From contig OX439133.1 of NCBI GenBank assembly GCA_949318235.1, positions 21,885,447 to 21,949,446 of the forward strand: a DNA stretch of 64,000 bases, read 5' to 3'. Origin of the DNA: Ecdyonurus torrentis. Its lineage: Eukaryota > Arthropoda > Insecta > Ephemeroptera > Heptageniidae. The position numbers and the translations under genes were made by a program. Below the pieces are notes generated by a model. The model saw nothing but the letters and a program-made list of their open reading frames with translations, was not told where the DNA came from and did not search any database. Positions within the stretch are counted from its first letter, which is position 1. Each line of letters opens with the position of its first letter. This document shows positions 39,185-53,221 of the stretch, piece by piece.

Positions 39185-41426
39185 ATGGCTGCTGTGATAT
39201 CGCAATTATTCGTTTGTCGTAAGTTGATCGGCTTTAACATTATTTATTTTAATTATATGTTTTGAGAGAAAATATTAATGAGCTTTTTTATATATATAGA
39301 GAAATATAAATCTACGGAAAAATGTTTTTCCGTAGTTTTTTACTCTACCAAAAATGCTATAAATTTATGTTTTACTTATATACTTATATTCATAACAATT
39401 TTGTCTAAGTTACTTATTGCTGTGGGAAAAAAATATTAACATTTTTATCAGTTTCAAAGAAAATAATAATAAAAAATAACAAAAACACGCTATTAAAATA
39501 TATTTGTTAATTATTATGGTGTTTTAAAATAATTAGAAAAAAGTATTCTGTTGCGCTCAAAATAGAAATTTTTAACAAAACTCATCGTGCCTTATTTTTT
39601 AGCAAGGTGTTTGTTATGTTTGTACAAAAGTGTTATAAAAATAATATTTTGTACATAGTTCCAGAGAGTTTTAATAAAGTTAATAAATAATGAGTTAAGG
39701 CAGTAGGGGACCGACCTTATATCTTAAAAACTAGCTCGTGTTTTGGGTCTAAATTTGGTATCATTGTGTAGCTAAGGGTCACACCTAGCCGTGATAAAAA
39801 TTTCAAGATGTGTCACCGTCCAAAAAAAAAAAGAAAAAAATTATTGAAATTAACATTATGCCTTATGGCCTTAAAATTTCGAAAAATCATATAAAATTAA
39901 TTTGCACGGTGACCCCCCAAAAATTTTATATATTTGAAATTGTCTTAAGCAGAAGTATCATTGTGCAAAATTTCAGATTTTTTTGCCGATAAAAGTTTGA
40001 GTCTAATGGCCGACGTCGGTCCCCTACTCCCTTAAATAAAAATATTGCTCTTCGTAATAAAATATTTAACATTATCACCTCAAATAGTAAATTTATAAAA
40101 TATTTATATGCTATCAATAAATAAAAGGAAAAAAAAACTGAGAAAAAAAAAATTACGAAATATTATTTAAAACTAAACAGAAACTAAATAAACGTTTTCT
40201 CTGTCAAGTCTTTCATAATCACAAAATTGTCAAGCTCAATATTATGAACACAGCATAATTATAGTTAAATTTCTTTGGATAATTAAAATATGTCTGAAAA
40301 AATATTTATGTAATACTAATAAAATCGATGATTTGCCTGTCTTGTCACAAATAAAATTTAATGATAATGATGTTAATGTGACATTAAAGCCATAGACCAC
40401 ATAAAACAACATGTGCTTTTTAATGCATAAACGCGAAATGGAATCTTCAAAACTGATAACAATTTTTACCAGAATGTTAATGTAGCCCTACAAGAGAGCG
40501 TGAAAAAACTGTAAAGTATGCAATTTGCGTGAAAATTCATGTTTCTGACGTCAGAAACATGCAAAAATTAGTATGAAAATGTTGTGCGGGTTGCATAAAT
40601 CGACATTTCTGATCACTGCTACGAGGCTACTGTTGGGTTTTTAGACAAACTAATGTTATTTATGTAAATCCCATCAAGTGTTTTGTAATATAAATGCTTA
40701 TGTTTTTCTCTGGTCTATTCCTTTAAGAAACCCTCAGCTTTTCAAAGTAATATAATAACATACTAGAACGACGCGTCTAAAAATGCATTTATTCCAAGAT
40801 CCACCTCATTATGTAACGAGCTACATACTACATATTGATATTATAATGAATGTTTCATATAAAATTTGTATAAAAAAAAACTAATCTAGAATGTAAGTTT
40901 ATTTTATCCTTGTTTTTTACTTATAATTTTTCAAATTACTATAACGTATATGCGTATATTTTATTTGTTTATGCTATAAATATGTCCTTAATATTATGTC
41001 ACTTGTACTGTGTACAATGTATTGGGCAAGTAACCTAGCCTGTTTTTGGTTAACAATAAACTAAACTAAACAAAAGCCATATATAGCATAGACCACATAA
41101 AACAACATTGTGCTTTTCAATAAATAAACACAAGATGGGATCTTCAAAACTGATGACAATTTTAACAGAATGTTAATGTAACCCCACGAGGAGAGCGTGA
41201 AAAAACTGTAAAGTATGCAATTTGCGTGAAAATTCATACTAATGACGCCAAAAACATGCAAAAATTAGTATGAAAATGTTGTGCGGGTTGCATAAATCAA
41301 ATTTTCTGATCTGCTATGAGGCTACTGTTAGGTTTTGAGACAAACTAATGTTATTTATGTAAATCCCATCAAGTGTTTTGTGATATAAATGGTTATGTTT
41401 TTCTCTGGTCCATTCCTATAATATTA

Positions 41427-41461
<35 letters not shown>

Positions 41462-41479
41462 TTATTCAAATATCCAATG

Positions 41480-41519
<40 letters not shown>

Positions 41520-44500
41520 CTTACTTATATTTACAGTATTGGTGATAGTAACTTTGTCTCAAATTGTTGACTGTGCTGAGTATGGATATTACAGCAGTGT
41601 GGAGTTAGGGGAACAACCTTCGTGGTTTGCACCTCCAAGTGGAAATAAATATGTAAGCAAATATATAAATAAATAATTTAAAAAACAAAAACATTATGTC
41701 ATGTTAATGCATTTTCAGTGTTAGTATAAAAATTGGAGTAATTATTTTTTAAATGAAAAATTACAATCATTTCTTATAAAATATTTTTCAAAATCATATC
41801 TCTACATTGTTAGCATAAAAATAAGCTATACATTTAAATACAATGAAAAACTGAGTTTTTTTTTTTTTTTTTTTAATGAAGTTAATTTTTTTGTTATATA
41901 GTCTCAGCATAACTTTGAAAATACCAGACGCAGAAAAAATCGCAAAACTACTACAAGAAGACCTGATAGTGAGATGCCATGGAAGTCTGGAGACAAAGTA
42001 AATTTAGCTGGAATTCCAGGACTTATGCGACCCAAGAATCGACTACTGACAAGTGAGTTCATATAACATTTTTACTGCTTGCATAACAAGAGCATTAGGG
42101 TAGGGGCATGGGCGGGGGGAATAAGATGAAGTGGGAAAGGCGAGCTTTAGTTCAGTTTCTTTGTAATTATTATTTTTAGCTTCACTTTCACATACCCTTT
42201 CCATGTACAATGTAATAGATCATATTATATATATTGGTATCGATGTGGCCATATCGAGCATGTAATCTATTTCAATTTCACGTTCTTCGAATGCTAATTT
42301 CGTACACAAACTCCTGTAAAAAAGATAATTATGTACAATTTTGCGATTTCTTATATGAATGGTTGAGGAGAATAATTATTTATAATAACTTATAATTAAA
42401 AATATAAAATTATTTTTATAAAATAAATATAAAAAAATTAGTGTAATTATTATATTTTAAATTTATTAATAATATTATAACAAAACAAAAATAAAATTAT
42501 TTTTAAACATTTTTTAATGTATATAGTTACAAAAAATCAAATAAATGTTGTTTTTTTTGGAAAATATATAAAATATTATAAAATTGTCATAGAGGTCGTT
42601 ATAATTTTAATTTCCGTAAAATTATTTAATATTACATTTGTTTTTCCAAAAGGAAATTACATTACAAGAATTAACATTGAAATGTTGGTATGATGATTTA
42701 AAATTTTATAACAGCGAGAACAGTACTCCTTTAATGTTTAACATGTTATTTATTTTATTTATTTTTGCATTTTTCTTATGATTTTCAATGATAATTACTA
42801 ATTACAACATTATGTTATTATTGTTTTCTTATTATGTTACAAATATATTAAAATACTTTATTTCTATAGGTATGTACTTATATTTTCTGTGGTAAAAATG
42901 TGTGGTGATGTGGGGAAAGTAAATAATAAAAATAAAAAATTTAATCAAAAAATATATTTTATATATTATCATATATACATATATGTAATACAGGGGTGTA
43001 TCCAGGATTTTGCGACGGGAGGGGTCCAGTCTATATTAAGCATAGGAAAAGGGGGGAAACCAACCTCTTTTCCTATGCTTTTTCAGACCTGGCGGGGGGG
43101 GGGGGGTCCTGACCCCGAAAACCCCTCCCTGAATACGCCCCTGAAGTAATACAACAAAGAATATGATTTAAATTGACCAAAATTAAGTTATAGGAAGAAC
43201 CACGAATATAGGGTGTATCTGCTTGACGTCATATTTAATGCACTTGAAGGCCATACTAGAGTAGTGAACAACATTGCTCAGTATAGGACAAACTTTGTTT
43301 TTGGCTATTTTCTTACAAGTGAAATCGGTTAATATTTTTGTTATTATTATTTTTCTCACATACTGAAAATACTTATTTAACCTATTAACAACGTCAATGC
43401 TCTCAAAAATATTGCATAGTGTTTTTAATAAAGTGGCAAAATTAGTTATTTTCCTATGCTGCCCGTGTTATATTGATTAATATGCAAGCAACATAATATA
43501 TGGCGGTGGCATATAGACCCTATTGAGGGATATATAGCAAAAATCTGCTATTCTCCATGGTTGCATGCTTAAATGCTTTCCTACCTTTAGTTTAATGTTG
43601 TATATTGCAGTATAGAGAGCAATTGTTTATTTTATATTAAACAAACTTCAGGATTCTGCGTAAATCGTCTAAACTATATGCAACTATCAGATTTTATATC
43701 TTCTTGCGCAATTCTGCATCGCATAGATGTATAATGGAGGATATATCAGCGATGACATTTTTTTTGTAACTTTATATTAGCTTAAAACACGTGAAAATGT
43801 GTCCAGCGCAATAAACCTCATTAAAACATATCTATGGCTTTCGTGCAGTATAATTATACAGCATAGTTCCACATTGCTATAAAAAATAGGAATTTAGGAA
43901 ATTATTTTCCCGCATGCTTCACGCGTATACAATTTTTGTTGTATAAAACTTTTTTTTTTTTTTTTTTGGCACTTTAATTTTTTAAACATATATTACAGCT
44001 ACAACGCTCACCCCGGTGACTACTGAATGCGCCTGCAATGTTGATGCCACCCCCGAGTACAACCCAGTATGCGCTTCTAACACTCAAACATTCTCGAACC
44101 CAGGACGTCTGCAATGTGCTCGTAAATGTGGACAACCACGTAAGTTTTTTTTTTTTTTTTTTTTTTACTGAAGGAAGGCATTTACGTTCATTTAATTTTT
44201 TGGATTATTTTCAAATATACTCAAAATACATGAGCTATAGTAAATGATTAAGAATGATTAAATTAAATGTGATTATGTGAATAATTTTATATTTATGTCA
44301 TGTGTATATACATTTTCTAGAAATTACGCTAAAAAGTTTATAATTAAACATTAATTTTTTTGTATGTTTCAACAGTCTTTTTCCCGTATTATTATATAAT
44401 TATGTATTTATAATACAATACAATACAACATAATGAAATTAGCAACAAATTGTTCTTATAAGTGGATAATTTTTTTAATTATAATTATTAAGGTAAAAGT

Positions 44501-45438
44501 TTGAATGTATGATCTTTTATTTTCAATTATTTTACAATTTTTGCTTATTTTAAAATTATTTTCTTTATATAGTAGAGAATAATATACTAAAAAAGTAAAT
44601 TACTTATGTAATAATTATTATTCTCTTTCATTATATTTTATTTAAATATGGAAATAAATATTTATAATGCTTCAATTAAAAATAAAATTATTAATAAAAT
44701 ATTAAATGTGTTAAATTTTCGTCTGAAATTGCACACATAAAAAAATTTAATATATTAAAAATTCCATATCTGGAATTCCTATGGAATTTTATTTGATCTC
44801 GGTTTGATGTATCATTGAAATTTGGTTTGAATATTATTATTTCCATACTTTCAATTGAAACTCCATAATATACACATAAGTATTGTGATGTTATATATTT
44901 TACCTGATTTAATATACATTTGCTCTTAATTTGTAACGTTACTCTTAATTCCACGATAATCTTTAAAGGCATAGAGACCACATAAAACAACATAATGTGC
45001 TTTTTAATAAATAAACACACGAAATGGGATCTTCAAAAAACTGATGACAATTTTTACCAGAATGTTAATGTAGCACCACGAGAGAACGTGAAAATACTGT
45101 TAAGTATGCAATTTGCGTGACTACTTGACTACACGTGTTTCTGACGTCAGAAACATGCAAAAATTAGTCAAAAATGCTGTGCAGGTTGCATAAATTGAAA
45201 TTTTATAATCACACTGCTACGGAGCTACAGTTGGGTTTTCGAGACAAAGTAAAAGTTATTTATGTAATTGCAATTAAGTGTTTTATGATATAAATGCTTG
45301 TTTTCTTCTGGTCTATTGCTATATAATAATAAAATATATTATCACAATATTATTTGTATATATATAGAAAACAATATATATTTATCTCTCAATGTTTCAG
45401 AACTGACGCTGGTGCATTACGGAGCATGTCGTACGTGA
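39185..45438 (+). CDS. Secreted Kazal-type serine protease inhibitor, gene A
   Basis: Five exons, 39185-39218, 41537-41652, 41902-42052, 43999-44139 and 45401-45438, join in frame (phases 1, 0, 1, 1) to 159 aa. MAAVISQLFVCLLVIVTLSQ begins a clear signal peptide, probably cut near VDCA/EYGYY. A basic linker follows (NTRRRKNRKTTTRRP, residues 56-70). The Kazal domain is at about 111-157, with Cys 111, 113, 125, 140, 144 and 157 and motifs EYNPVC, SNPGRLQC and HYGAC. Kazal domains block serine proteases by presenting a loop after the second Cys; Val115 would be the P1 residue if the usual spacing holds. C-x-C at the first two cysteines is a compact, non-classical form. AATAAA follows at 45536. 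Gene B is a tandem paralogue with the same intron phases. Exon 1 rests on a single ATG plus matching phase, so it is slightly less sure. Confidence 0.85.
39695..40035 (-). mobile_element. MITE family C, copy 1 (TTAA target, inverted)
   Basis: TTAA flanks both ends (39695-39698 and 40032-40035). The ends are GGCAGTAGGGGACCGACC and GGTCCCCTACTCCC. The interior includes ATTTCGAAAAATCATATAAA and GGTCACACCTAGCCGTG (inverted relative to 58481). It is in intron 1 of Kazal gene A. Confidence 0.85.
40384..40726 (+). mobile_element. MITE family A, copy 3
   Basis: TTAA-flanked (40384-40387 and 40723-40726). AAGCCATAGACCACATAAAA at the start, CTGACGTCAGAAACATGC inside and CTGGTCTATTCCTTTAA at the end. 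Intron 1 of Kazal gene A. Confidence 0.85.
41073..41420 (+). mobile_element. MITE family A, copy 4
   Basis: It matches copy 3 throughout, but the start is altered (AGCCATATATAGCATAGACC) and the internal TGACGTCA is changed to TGACGCCA. It lies about 350 bp after copy 3, in the same orientation. Confidence 0.8.
41430..41520. repeat. Facing poly(A) and poly(T) runs before Kazal A exon 2
   Basis: About 30 A (41429-41458) and about 39 T (41481-41519) are separated by about 22 bp. The T run ends 17 bp before the exon 2 acceptor and forms its polypyrimidine tract. The pair can form a hairpin in the pre-mRNA. Confidence 0.85.
42991..43143. mobile_element. hAT-like MITE with CAGGGGTGTATCCAGG ends
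   Basis: Begins CAGGGGTGTATCCAGGATTT and ends CCCTGAATACGCCCCTG. The flanking 8-mers ATGTAATA and AAGTAATA differ at one position, consistent with an aged 8-bp duplication. GC-rich interior with a central CTATATTAAGCATAGG stem. A truncated copy is at 13915. Intron 3 of Kazal gene A. Confidence 0.75.
43207..43523 (+). mobile_element. MITE family B, copy 4
   Basis: TATAGGGTGTATCTGCTTGA, then CGTCATATTTAATGCAC at the left, with the family's CGTCAATGCTCTCAAAAATA block inside. The right end is diverged (TGGCATATAGACCCTATT). Intron 3 of Kazal gene A. Confidence 0.75.
44963..45322 (+). mobile_element. MITE family A, copy 5 (most diverged)
   Basis: TTTAAAGGCATAGAGACCAC at the start and CTGGTCTATTGCTATA at the end, with TCTGACGTCAGAAACATGC inside. 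Several small insertions compared with copy 3. Intron 4 of Kazal gene A, about 80 bp before exon 5. Confidence 0.75.
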
Positions 45439-45535
45439 AAGATATCTCATAGATGCCTGCATATTTATATTAATATTAACGCATATTGCTCTTTATGTTT
45501 CATATTTTTAAAACTACATAATATCACGATTGCTA

Positions 45536-45541
45536 AATAAA
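45536..45541 (+). terminator. Polyadenylation signal of Kazal gene A
   Basis: AATAAA lies 98 nt after the stop codon of gene A. Confidence 0.5.
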
Positions 45542-46470
45542 TATATAATATTTTTAGTATAAATATAACTTACTTGGTTTTCAAGTATAAATACCTCTAT
45601 TTACACAGAGTGATAGTTAAATATTTTAATAAAGTGGTTTGCGAAAAAAAAAAAAAGCAACAAAGATTACATGCCATCAAATTTATTAAAAATCTAATAT
45701 ATTTATAAAAAAACTATTTTATTTTTTGATTATTATTACCTTTTTTTAATATTTAGAAATAAAAGAGGTTTTAATAAAAGGTTTAAATAATTAATTATAA
45801 TATAAATATCTTATAAATATAAATATTTATTTAATGTGATATTAAATTTTTTATTTTTTTATTTTAAATATTTTTTTTATTTAGTTCTTTTTTTATCAAC
45901 AATATTTAGTCTGCAAACTAGAAATATATCATACACGTGGAAGAGCATTTAGAACGTTTTAGAACTTTAGTTGTATTTTTCAGCAAAGGATAGGTTATTT
46001 ATGAATATAACAATAAAGTAGGTTATATTATTTCATTATGAAAACTGTGATTTAATGAAACCAAATATCATACAGACGACATAAGTAAACTGACAAAAGT
46101 CACAAAATATTGTTCCATAAAGGATAATTAAATAACGAAACGTTTGTCGAGTAATTTATTACTTAATAAAAGTGAGAAGTTTTAGATGCCTCTAAAATAT
46201 AGAAACTGATATTTCTTGAAAGATTATAGCTTATATTACATAAATTAACGCTTCTAAAATGTTTTTTTAGCGTTGATTGTATATATAGGCACATTAAAAT
46301 AATTACATAATATAGTTACTATTACGTTCATAGTGTGTTCATACGGTATACTGTCTTATTTCAGAATGATTAAAAGTTAAGTATTATGTAACACTCTTTT
46401 ATTCAAGGTAGTACTTTTTATATGTATAGTAACTGTTGATTTCTGATTTAAGTATAAAATAATATTCATA

Positions 46471-46794
46471 TTAAGTTGGGGACCGACATCGGCCATTAGA
46501 CTTAAACTTTTCTCGTCAAAAAAATCTGAAATTTTGCACAATGATAATGACAATTTCAATTTCAAATATATAAAAATATTGGGGGTCACCGTGGAAATAA
46601 ATTTTATATGATTTTTTGAAATTTTAAGCCCATAAGGTCCAATGTTAATTTCAATATTTTTTTTTTCGAGACGTTCAAACATTTTGAGATTTTTATCACG
46701 GCTAGGTGTGACCCTTAGCTACACAATGACACCAAATTTAGACCAAAAACTCTTCTAGTTTTTTAGATATCAGGTCGGTACCCTACTCCCTCAA
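46471..46794 (+). mobile_element. MITE family C, copy 2
   Basis: Begins TTAAGTTGGGGACCGACATC and ends GGTACCCTACTCCCTCAA (target altered to TCAA on the right). It shares the interior AAATTTTGCACAATGATAA and ATCACGGCTAGGTGTGACCC. The open minus-strand frame across it is not a gene. Confidence 0.8.
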
Positions 46795-46896
46795 AGAACA
46801 GAGCGTATGTACTAATGGATCACGACATCCAAACATTTGTGCTGTGTAAATGAAAAAAATTCCTCCCTTAATTTTTATTTTGTTTGTGTGGTGGGC

Positions 46897-46932
<36 letters not shown>

Positions 46933-47293
46933 TCTTCATGAAAATGTTAAAATTAGAGACGTAGGTACTAATTGATAGTTTTATGTATACCACATTAAAA
47001 TCTTTATTTTATCTATTTTAATTACAAGTATTATAAAATCACATATTATTAAATTTTTGTTTATATATATTTATTTAATGTCACGGTATTACCACGTTGT
47101 ACGTACATCACTAAGTAGCATGAATCTTGTTAACTGGGGAAACTCTATGAATAAACGAAGTTGGTCATTTTTCTATTATATGACGTGACTAACAAAAATA
47201 ATATGATTGTATAAAAAAAAAAAAAAAAAGCATACTAGAAGTTCACAAAAAAATAGTGAACTCACATAATTAAGGGAAAACTGTTAGGAGGCC

Positions 47294-47395
47294 GACTAAA
47301 TGCGATTTTGCTTACATCAGCTTCCGTTTCGAAGTACTGCGCATGCGTATAGTTAGTCGAAACGGAAGTGGATGAGAGTGAAATCGCTAATAGTC
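47294..47395. repeat. Hairpin with central NRF1-like motif, copy 2
   Basis: Arms GACTAAATGCGATTTTGCTT and CAGCTTCCGTTTCGA pair with the right side. The loop region reads TACTGCGCATGCGTA (47335-47349), a near match to the NRF1 consensus YGCGCAYGCGCR. Confidence 0.75.
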
Positions 47396-47621
47396 ATCCT
47401 CAAAAAAGTTTTTCCGTTATCGCAGTCAGTTGCAGTTATTCTTACATTTTTGTACGTGGAATATAAATTAAAACAAATATATACCTTATGAGCTGTAACG
47501 AGAAAACAGTGCTGATGAGCCGGCATAAATGAATGCGGCTGTAGACATTTCGGACTTCGTCTCTAAACATTCAAGTTTATAAACATCAAACGTTTGCATC
47601 ATACAAAATTTGATAATTTTG

Positions 47622-47905
47622 ATAGGATCTATGCATTCATGTTAAAGTCGACTCCATGTTGGATCACTCAATAATATTGGCCGCATAGGTTAATAACTAA
47701 TTTTGGCAGTTTAAATATACTAAGCAATATTTTTGAGGGCATTGATGTTGAATTAGATATCACAAAAGTATTGTGAGAAAAATATAACTAAAAATTAACC
47801 AAAATCGAAGTTAGTTCTATAAGCTGACAAGTGAGTAACGTTATTCATTATACTCCAGCATGGCATCCAAGCGCATTAAATATGACGTCATGCACATACA
47901 CCCTT
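47622..47905 (-). mobile_element. MITE family B, copy 5 (inverted)
   Basis: ATAGGATCTATGCATTCATG at the left, GTCGACTCCATGTTGGATCA inside, and TATGACGTCATGCACATACA, then CCC, at the right. Confidence 0.75.
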
Positions 47906-47983
47906 TTCTTTTAAACAAATTTTTCATCACCGCTAACATAATTCGTAACATAATAATTATGGTAACGCTAACATAACGTCTAT

Positions 47984-48200
47984 TGGACGTTATCGGTTTA
48001 GCGCGCGGGGTGCTGCGGGGAAAGCTAAGGGTCCCCTAATTTAACATTACGCTTATGGAGAAAAACACGTTTTTTGCGATTTTTAAGAAAACTACTCCAC
48101 CGATTTTGGAGAAATTTAAATGAGAAATACTAGACATACTACTACGTGTTTTAAGCTAGCCATAGAAAATTTTTAACAATTTTTTAAACCGATAACCTCC
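47984..48200 (-). mobile_element. MITE family D, copy 2 (inverted)
   Basis: ACGTTATCGGTTTAGCGCGC at the left and AAACCGATAACCTCC at the right. The interior is the inverse of the copy at 38418, including AATTTAACATTACGCTTATG. Confidence 0.85.
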
Positions 48201-49011
48201 GGCAATTATGAGAAGTTCTTTGCAAGTTTTATATAAATATAACTGAAATTATGTACAATTTGCATAATATTATATAACGTTACCTGTGGAGAGTAATAAA
48301 TTAATAAAATATAACTAAAAGTTTTCATAAAAACTTCTTTTTTTTTCCCCCTCTCAAGCCTCTAAAGTCTCTACAATAATTGTTCACTTACAAAAAGTCT
48401 TATACCTGCTAATTACAAATTTTTCCCTCTCCCACCTTTCTTTTATGTAAAGGTCATACAGACTTTATGATTTGTAAATACTTATTTACTTTCAAATTAA
48501 AGAAACAATTAGAGATTCAACTTATGAATATCGAAACATTCAAGGATTTAATGACACATTACTTTCGTTTTTTTTTTTTTTTTTTTCGTTTTTTTTTTTT
48601 TTTTATTATTATTATTTTTTTTTTTGTATGCCTACAACATACAGTATTACAGTATACAACCTACTTGGATTATCAGATATTGTCCTAACATACTATAATA
48701 GAAGACACTATACGCAGTATTCTATTTAAAATACATTAAGGTTACAAAATCAAACATTTCCTCTTAAATTGATAAAACACAGGAACTTAAATTTTGTTAA
48801 TGTTTACAAATTTCGGAAGCTTGAAAAACCACACGGGAAATCCTAATGACGCATCTTTTATTTGATCATGTGACTTTTTTTTTCTTCCATGATTTCTTTC
48901 TCTTGCTAACCTTCACCGTTAATGTATTTAACTAAATATATGAGAACTTCTTTATAATTTCAAGATATATTTGCATAACAAGGTAGAATGAATCATATCA
49001 GTGAAGTACGC

Positions 49012-49313
49012 TATAGGGTGTATTCATATGAAGACGTCATATTTAATGCGCTTGGAGGCCATACTGGAGTAATAAATAACATATTGCTCATCATAGGACA
49101 ATCTTCATTTTTAGCTATTTTCTTTAAAAAAAAAATAGGTCAAATTTTTGTTGTGATAATTTTTTTCACATACTAACCTATTAAAAGCACCAATGCACTA
49201 AAAAATATTGGTTAATATTTATAAAGTGTCAAAATGAGTTATTTTCCTATGCGGTCTATGTTATTGAGTGATCCAACATGGCGTCAACTTGTCATCTTTA
49301 ACATAAATGCATG
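49012..49313 (+). mobile_element. MITE family B, copy 6
   Basis: TATAGGGTGTATTCATATGA, then AGACGTCATATTTAATGC, and GATCCAACATGGCGTCAACT near the right end. The terminal TATAGGG is lost on the right. Confidence 0.75.
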
Positions 49314-50419
49314 GTGGAAAAATTATGACATATTTTTAGTAAATTAAAATATATGCATAAAAATGGGTCTATAATACTGCAGTATGCGTTCCTTTTTTCT
49401 TACTGCATAGTATAACAGTATTCCTCTCAAAAACCACTAATATAATAGAGGATATTTTAATTAAGTATACATTGCAACGTCACTGCATTCAAAAAAATAT
49501 TGGTATTGAAACACTGCAATATAATATTTTAATTTTAACGGTTGCATTTATATATGGATTGTATTGTAACATCTAGGAATAAAACTTGAAAAAATTTTGA
49601 TGCCACTTGAAAGTTAATAGTTTAACAGCTAAATATATGATGAAATTTTCAGAACCCGTGACCATCAGATAAGAGATAATAATTTTAGAAATACATTGAC
49701 TTTTGTAGGACTAGAAGCTTTAAAGTAAGATTAAAATATAGTTTGATTAGGGATGTCCCCATGTGTTTCTTCCATTTTTGAGGATACCTTAACTATACAT
49801 AATTTAAAATTTCTCTTCTATTTTTATTATTCTTATTTTTTTTTTATTATTTAATGTTTAAGTCACACTTTGAAATACATTATTTCACGATCATGTAAAT
49901 AAAACTATGTGTATGTAGGTATTTATCTTCACTGTTTTATTTTAGCAAAGTCATACCTCTGTAAAATAAATTATTCATTAGAAACCGTTTCATCTTAGTC
50001 AGTCTACATTTATTTATTAATATTTTTAATAAATAATATATAATTTAATATTAAAAATTTATAAAAAAAAATGTATTTTGATAAAAATATATTTAAAACA
50101 GTTTACTAGTTTATTTTAAAATATATATAATAACTATTTTTAATACAAAAAATATGCATATATAAAAAAATTATAATTGTTCTAAATTATGTTTGTTTGT
50201 TTTATAATTCTCATATACATGCCAACAGTAATGGCAAGGTCAGATGACATTAATTCTACCTTAAATTAACATATCTACTTTGCTGTATCGTCCGGCAAAT
50301 TGCGGTTGATGCGAAGTACACACTCTTGTGTTCACATTCACACACACACATACATAATACACCATTTAGTTGTTGTCGTTTACGTGAACAAGACCTGCTA
50401 GCTGCTCTCTGTGTCTGCT

Positions 50420-52098
50420 ATGTCGTTCGTACAGCTCTTTTCTTGTTGTAAGTATTCAAGCATAATATAATGAAATTATAATATTATTGTGTAAATATTA
50501 AGTTAATTAATTAAATTACAGGCCTCTTTTTGTGGTATCAATATTATAAGAATTATTATATTAGGTACCATCCATACCATAATGTAAATTTAAAAACGTG
50601 GATGTAGAAAAAAAAATATGCTAAGAATTTGGATTTTTCCCAATACTTTACTTTAAAAATTACTGCGCTTAGGGAATAATGGTAAAATATTAGTTGCATG
50701 CTTTCCATCTATAGATATATTTTTTAAGTTTGATAATATATTCAATTATTAACCAGAACTTTTTATCAAAGAGCCACTCTCATTTCAACTATGCAGATTC
50801 TGTATGTTAATGCAAATATTCAAAGTTTTCATACATTTAACAATGTATTTTTCTGGTGTAAAATTTTACAGAAGAGCCTTTAAAAACCATTTTTAAACTA
50901 TTTAAATTGATGGAATTTGATCAGCATTATAATTATTAACGTTTCGCCTAATAAAAATTGTATTAATATAAGATATAGGAATTACTAGAATTTCAGATAT
51001 AATTTTATAGATCACAGCCCACAATCTATATACAATATTTTTATACATAAAAATTTATATAACTGGGTATTAAATATTATTTAATTATTATCTTTTTATT
51101 ACTATTTTTTATATATTTTTATAAAAACAAAATAATTTTTAAAATGTTTTTAAATTTTATAAACATTACGTAAATAATAAATTAATTTAGCTTACATTAT
51201 GTATACACTTTTAAATTATATAATAATTTTTATAACTAAAAGTTATTTAATATTTATTTGTAATATTTATTTTACAATAAACCGATAGATTTATATAACA
51301 ATCGCGTTCTATAGATAAAGATCTATGTCTAGGTCTCAGAATTTGAATTTGCTTTGAATTATAAAATTATTGATTGTTATGAATACATCCAATAGTCACT
51401 AATATTTGTTGCTAATAGTCATCTTTATAAACCTTTTATTTGTTGTGAAATTTAATTTATAATTTACATAAACTTTACATTTCAGGTATACTGGCGATAG
51501 CGATATTTGCACCAAACTATAATCAAGCACAACAACAATTTCCAGTTTACAATGATTATGATGTAGATCCTGAGAATTTAGAAAATGTTAGAAGTTGGTA
51601 TCCTGGACAGGTATGGACTGTATAATACTTTTAATATATAGTTAAATCAAAAATTTTAATTGAATTTTATATTAAAAAAATAATAATAATAATATATTTT
51701 ATAAAACTATACACAATATCAATGGAATGTACGAGATAGAAATTAAAATGATGCAAATCAAGTGTTCTAAATTATAATTTTCCCTCATTATACGTATGGT
51801 ATTTGTATTTTGCACCAAAAAGGTTTTATCTCAATTGTATGCAGAAGTCTAAAATGTCTCATCTCACATATTTGCAAATGTGAAAAAGGTTTTATCACTA
51901 TTCTTTGCAATTCTCTCCAATATTATACAAATAAATGCAGTAAAATTATCATAAAAACTCGGGCATTACAAAATTTATAAAATAATAATTAATAATAATA
52001 ATCTATATAAATATATGAGAGACAGAGTTTTGGGTTTCAGAAACTTTTAACCTGTATAAGTATTATCCAGTATTTTAAATTTAAACCATTATATAGTC

Positions 52099-52134
<36 letters not shown>

Positions 52135-53173
52135 TGCGTCGCGTCAAACAAGATAAAACTGGAAATTTGAGATCAACATATATAGGCATTTTTTTTTCCA
52201 CCTATAATTTGGCTTAAATTTATTTTTCATTACAAGGGTAAAGAGTAGACACAAAATAAAGTCTATGTAAAAGTTTTCTGAGCCGAAATCTCTATATCTC
52301 ATATTTTTAGATTTAATTAATTTTAATGTAAAACTGTTTCTTTTTTCTTTTCTTTTTCTTCTGATTTTACTGCATTTATTTACATAATATTAGAGGGATG
52401 AGATCTTTTGGAGAGTTGCAGACAATTGACTTGAGACCTTTTTAACTTTTGCAAACAAATGAGATGAGACCTTTGGAATTTTTATAGACAAATGAGATGA
52501 GACATTTGGTATTTTTACAGATAGTTGAGATTATACCTTTTTGACGCAACCACGACTACTATGTTTTAAGTCATCCATTTTCTCTCTTATATAATTTTTA
52601 ATTCCAGTGGATAGGTTGTTTACGAAAAAAATTAACTTAATGGGTTACTTGCATAATAAATGCCTATTTTTACTATATATGCTCAAAATGGAGAACATCG
52701 GTAATATTTGTTTTTCCTATTATCTTAAAACACGTAAAAGTGTGTGTAGTATCCCTCATTTAATTATTTCTGGTCTTGGTGCAGCAGTTTTCTAAGAAGA
52801 AAAAAAAAAAAAAAGGAGGAGGAGGAGGTAATCGGGCTAATTACATAATTATCATCGTCTCACGTTGCTAAGTGTAGGAAATTAAAGCCTATAGGACAGC
52901 GGTCCTTTCTTAGCGCAGAGATAAAGTTTGGACAATGCTAACTTTATGGACGCCTATCGCAGTGGTGGGGTAAGAATTGCGATAAGAAACGACCGCAGTC
53001 TTGAGCTTAAGGGAAACGAAGGGACACTTCGCTTTTATTGCGCGCCTCATCGATAACCTATACCAATGAGTTTACGAGTAACATTATCTATACTAAACTG
53101 AGTTATATTTTAAAATAATTGAAAAATTCCTTGTGGGTTGGTTATATCTATTATTTAACCCCCTTTTTAGTAT

Positions 53174-53221
<48 letters not shown>

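Larger units (their letters stand above)
45439..50419. other. Intergenic region between the two Kazal genes
   Basis: No further exon was found. It contains MITEs at 46471, 47622, 47984 and 49012, a hairpin at 47294, poly(T) at about 46899-46931 and 48570-48620, and otherwise A+T-rich DNA. A short CA-rich stretch (50335-50355) precedes gene B. Confidence 0.5.

Noticed and set aside
46377..46682. 101-aa minus-strand frame
   Set aside because: It covers a family C MITE, and the same peptide pattern appears from another copy at 39810.
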